From Blastopirellula marina (GTDB lineage Bacteria; Planctomycetota; Planctomycetia; Pirellulales; Pirellulaceae): a stretch of DNA of 64,000 nucleotides. The stretch spans positions 62,001 to 126,000 of the forward strand of contig NZ_PUIA01000085.1 in the NCBI RefSeq assembly GCF_002967715.1, given 5' to 3'. The notes below the pieces were generated by a model. The model saw nothing but the letters and a program-made list of their open reading frames with translations. It searched no databases and was not told where the DNA came from. Below, piece by piece: positions 63,301 through 64,000 of this stretch. The first letter of the stretch is position 1, and each line of letters begins with the position of its first letter. A program made the position numbers and the translations under genes.

Positions 63301-64000
63301 GACCCAGTCAGCGGTCGTGCGTCGTGCCGTTTATACCAGCTGGATTCAAAGCGGCGGGGCCGAAGCTGCCTGGGCACATGCCTCGCAGTCCCCAGCCTTG
63401 ATGGCTGATCTGCTGCAAAGTGCTCGCTCGATCAGTAAGTCGGCTGAAGCTGCCCCGCTGTACGCCAAGATCCGCCCTCTCATGTTTGAGTTGCCGGCTT
63501 CCTTGCGACCGGAAAGTGGTTCCATCGCCGGCGATGGGCCCGCGGTTGCGTTCGATTACTACGAACCCAACCCCGCCAAAGACGTGGCGATCGAAACGCT
63601 CAACGCGAGCAAACCGAAGTTCTCTGGCCGGATGGATAACTTCAACAAGTACGTTCCCAAGGGGCGACAAGATACGTTTGCCACCAAGCAAACGGCTTCG
63701 ATCATCGCACCTGTCGCTGGCGACTATAAGTTTTACATCGCCTCTGACGATGGTTCCCGTGTGTACCTCAACGGAAGCCTTCTGATCAATAACGACGGGC
63801 TGCACGGCATGGTCGAACGGGGCGGCAACGCTACCCTGACCGCTGGCCCTCACGAGATCGTCGTGACCTACTTCGACAACGGTGGCGGTGACGGCCTTCG
63901 CGTGATGTGGGAAGGTCCTGGCATCAAGAAGCAGGCCATTCCAACCTCCGCTCTGCGTTCGGCCGGACAAGCCGATTTGCGAGCGGTTGCGATTGCTGCC
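60377..64000 (+). CDS. Exported SGNH-like / PVC dehydrogenase / HEAT / PA14 protein (C-terminus beyond window)
   Basis: The frame is open for 1,208 codons from the ATG at 60377 to the window end. A signal peptide (about 1-22, GLCWSGQGYA|Q) precedes an SGNH-like domain (about 25-235, IGNTTADRMQHHAWLETY, FFGYNEALKG, MNGIHLLDHGNQAIAG), then a PVC-type dehydrogenase propeller (about 370-690, MFPELINPVQMAVDPNGHLY, DDNGDGVADR, DGALYVADWANALIGHM), HEAT-like repeats (about 720-1010) and a PA14-like domain (about 1090-1190, DYKFYIASDDGSRVYLNGSLL, HEIVVTYFDNGGGDGLRVMW). Family members usually end with a cytochrome c domain, which would lie beyond the window. It follows the FecR-LamG gene by 179 bp and resembles the giant protein at 40957-45786 without its ThuA part. 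Confidence 0.9.
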   Translation, partial: MRKTILSLVVCLGLCWSGQGYAQTLQLEKGDHISIIGNTTADRMQHHAWLETYIHATHPELNLTFRNLAFPGDELKVRPREDNFGTPDEWLAKNKTDVVFAFFGYNEALKGPQAVDGFKKDLAEVIDGMRAQKYNGKSAPKIVIFSPIAHENLYSRHLPDGSKNNPNLKLYTEAMAEVCQAKDVLFVDLFTPSQKLYADAEKPLTMNGIHLLDHGNQAIAGVIYGQLFGKPLPDAGSEEIAKLRDVILDKNYYWFSRYRVVDGYNVFGGRSKLAWFGQSNADVMLREMEIFDVMTANRDQRVWAVAQGGDLEVKDDNLPEELVVKSNRDGDLSDGGFSYRTAEEGLKKLEMHKDLQANVFASEEMFPELINPVQMAVDPNGHLYASVWPSYPHWNPTEPRLDRIVCLPDDNGDGVADRCVIFADELNSVTGFEFWGGGMIVASLPELWFLKDTDGDLKADVKIRLLQGLSSADSHHSANAMVLGPDGWIYWSRGVFNVATMETPTKTYRSTQTGVHRFNPRTFEMEFHYPIGPNPHGDVFDQWGYQFANDGTSGTGSYVDIGKGVGNKQWFDKRVRPVAATGLLASSHFPEEMQGNFLICNCIGFLGVLNHEIQYNGSDIRATEVDPILVSSDPNFRPSDVEIGADGALYVADWANALIGHMQHNMRDPNRDHQHGRIFRVTAKNRPLIEPVRLKDKPLVEVLSAFYAKENATRYRARIELSGRDSEEVQAAIEKFVAAKDINNPADAQAMLECLWVLEEHRMPSIDLVKTVFQAGEPRVRAAAIRTLGHWADSVDGWEPTLVAAASDPSPLVRAEAIKSAVEFTGPAAAETVFLAASQEMDPELTRLLQYAQSQIDVDQMIAESIRSGRKLSPAATTYALEKASSDLLLKLDRTDEVYAAILSRGGIQPKYREEAISVLATKNNRSPMGELIAWVSTAESKNLPSLNDLANMLPKASQADLAKSQDLLEKLASTTQSAVVRRAVYTSWIQSGGAEAAWAHASQSPALMADLLQSARSISKSAEAAPLYAKIRPLMFELPASLRPESGSIAGDGPAVAFDYYEPNPAKDVAIETLNASKPKFSGRMDNFNKYVPKGRQDTFATKQTASIIAPVAGDYKFYIASDDGSRVYLNGSLLINNDGLHGMVERGGNATLTAGPHEIVVTYFDNGGGDGLRVMWEGPGIKKQAIPTSALRSAGQADLRAVAIAA

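Overview
The window looks like a chromosomal segment of a planctomycete, most likely of the Pirellulaceae (Blastopirellula/Bremerella-like). This is inferred from protein content: planctomycete-type cytochrome/dehydrogenase families (PSCyt1/DUF1549/DUF1553, DUF1501, DUF1552, DUF1592), PVC-type membrane-bound dehydrogenases, DUF1080 and DUF5060 proteins, an exported protein with an SLEDRRMMAGD N-terminal signature, ECF sigma factors paired with a receptor kinase or a FecR-LamG protein, and a CheB/CheR hybrid kinase. No phage, insertion sequence, CRISPR array or rRNA was seen. One tRNA (Cys, GCA) was found. Two large genes run off the window ends.

Layout. 1-2.7 kb: small secreted proteins on the minus strand (an Asp/Ala-rich protein with a Trp-rich tail, a DUF1080 protein, a peptide of regularly spaced Cys-Cys pairs, a small Cys-containing protein). 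2.8-8 kb: housekeeping genes (radical SAM protein, SMP-30 lactonase family, CysQ-like bisphosphate nucleotidase, Rieske ferredoxin, DAHP synthase, a membrane-anchored unknown). 8.1-24.6 kb: a co-directional respiratory block. It opens with a RegB/RegA-type redox two-component pair, followed by alternative complex III (actA, actB, actC, an actD-actE fusion, actF), a small membrane protein, an SCO copper chaperone, and a caa3-type cytochrome oxidase (subunits II with fused cytochrome c, I, III, IV and a second subunit III-like protein). A perfect GCGAC-N5-GTCGC site lies between regA and actA.

24.6-34.6 kb: ABC-F ATPase (Uup), tRNA-Cys, a small CxC protein, a NagD-type HAD phosphatase, a 1,480-residue CheB-CheR-PAS-histidine kinase-receiver protein, and an exported beta-propeller. 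34.6-47.8 kb: DUF5060 glycosidase-like protein, an ECF sigma factor followed by a zinc-finger Ser/Thr kinase with an extracytoplasmic jelly-roll-like domain, an exported DJ-1/PfpI protein, a 1,609-residue multidomain redox protein (ThuA, SGNH-like, dehydrogenase propeller, HEAT, blue copper, cytochrome c) and a CbbX-like AAA+ ATPase.

47.8-64 kb: a DUF1552/DUF1592 pair, L-serine dehydratase, a DUF1501/DUF1553 pair, a divergent ECF sigma factor plus FecR-LamG partner, and a second SGNH-dehydrogenase protein with HEAT and PA14 domains that is truncated by the window end.

How the parts may fit (inference): the exported c-type cytochrome and dehydrogenase proteins of the second half probably release electrons from polysaccharide or sugar breakdown in the cell envelope. 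ACIII and the caa3 oxidase encoded in the first half could accept them. The two ECF modules, each with a transmembrane partner ending in a lectin-like domain, are plausible sensors that switch such catabolic loci on.
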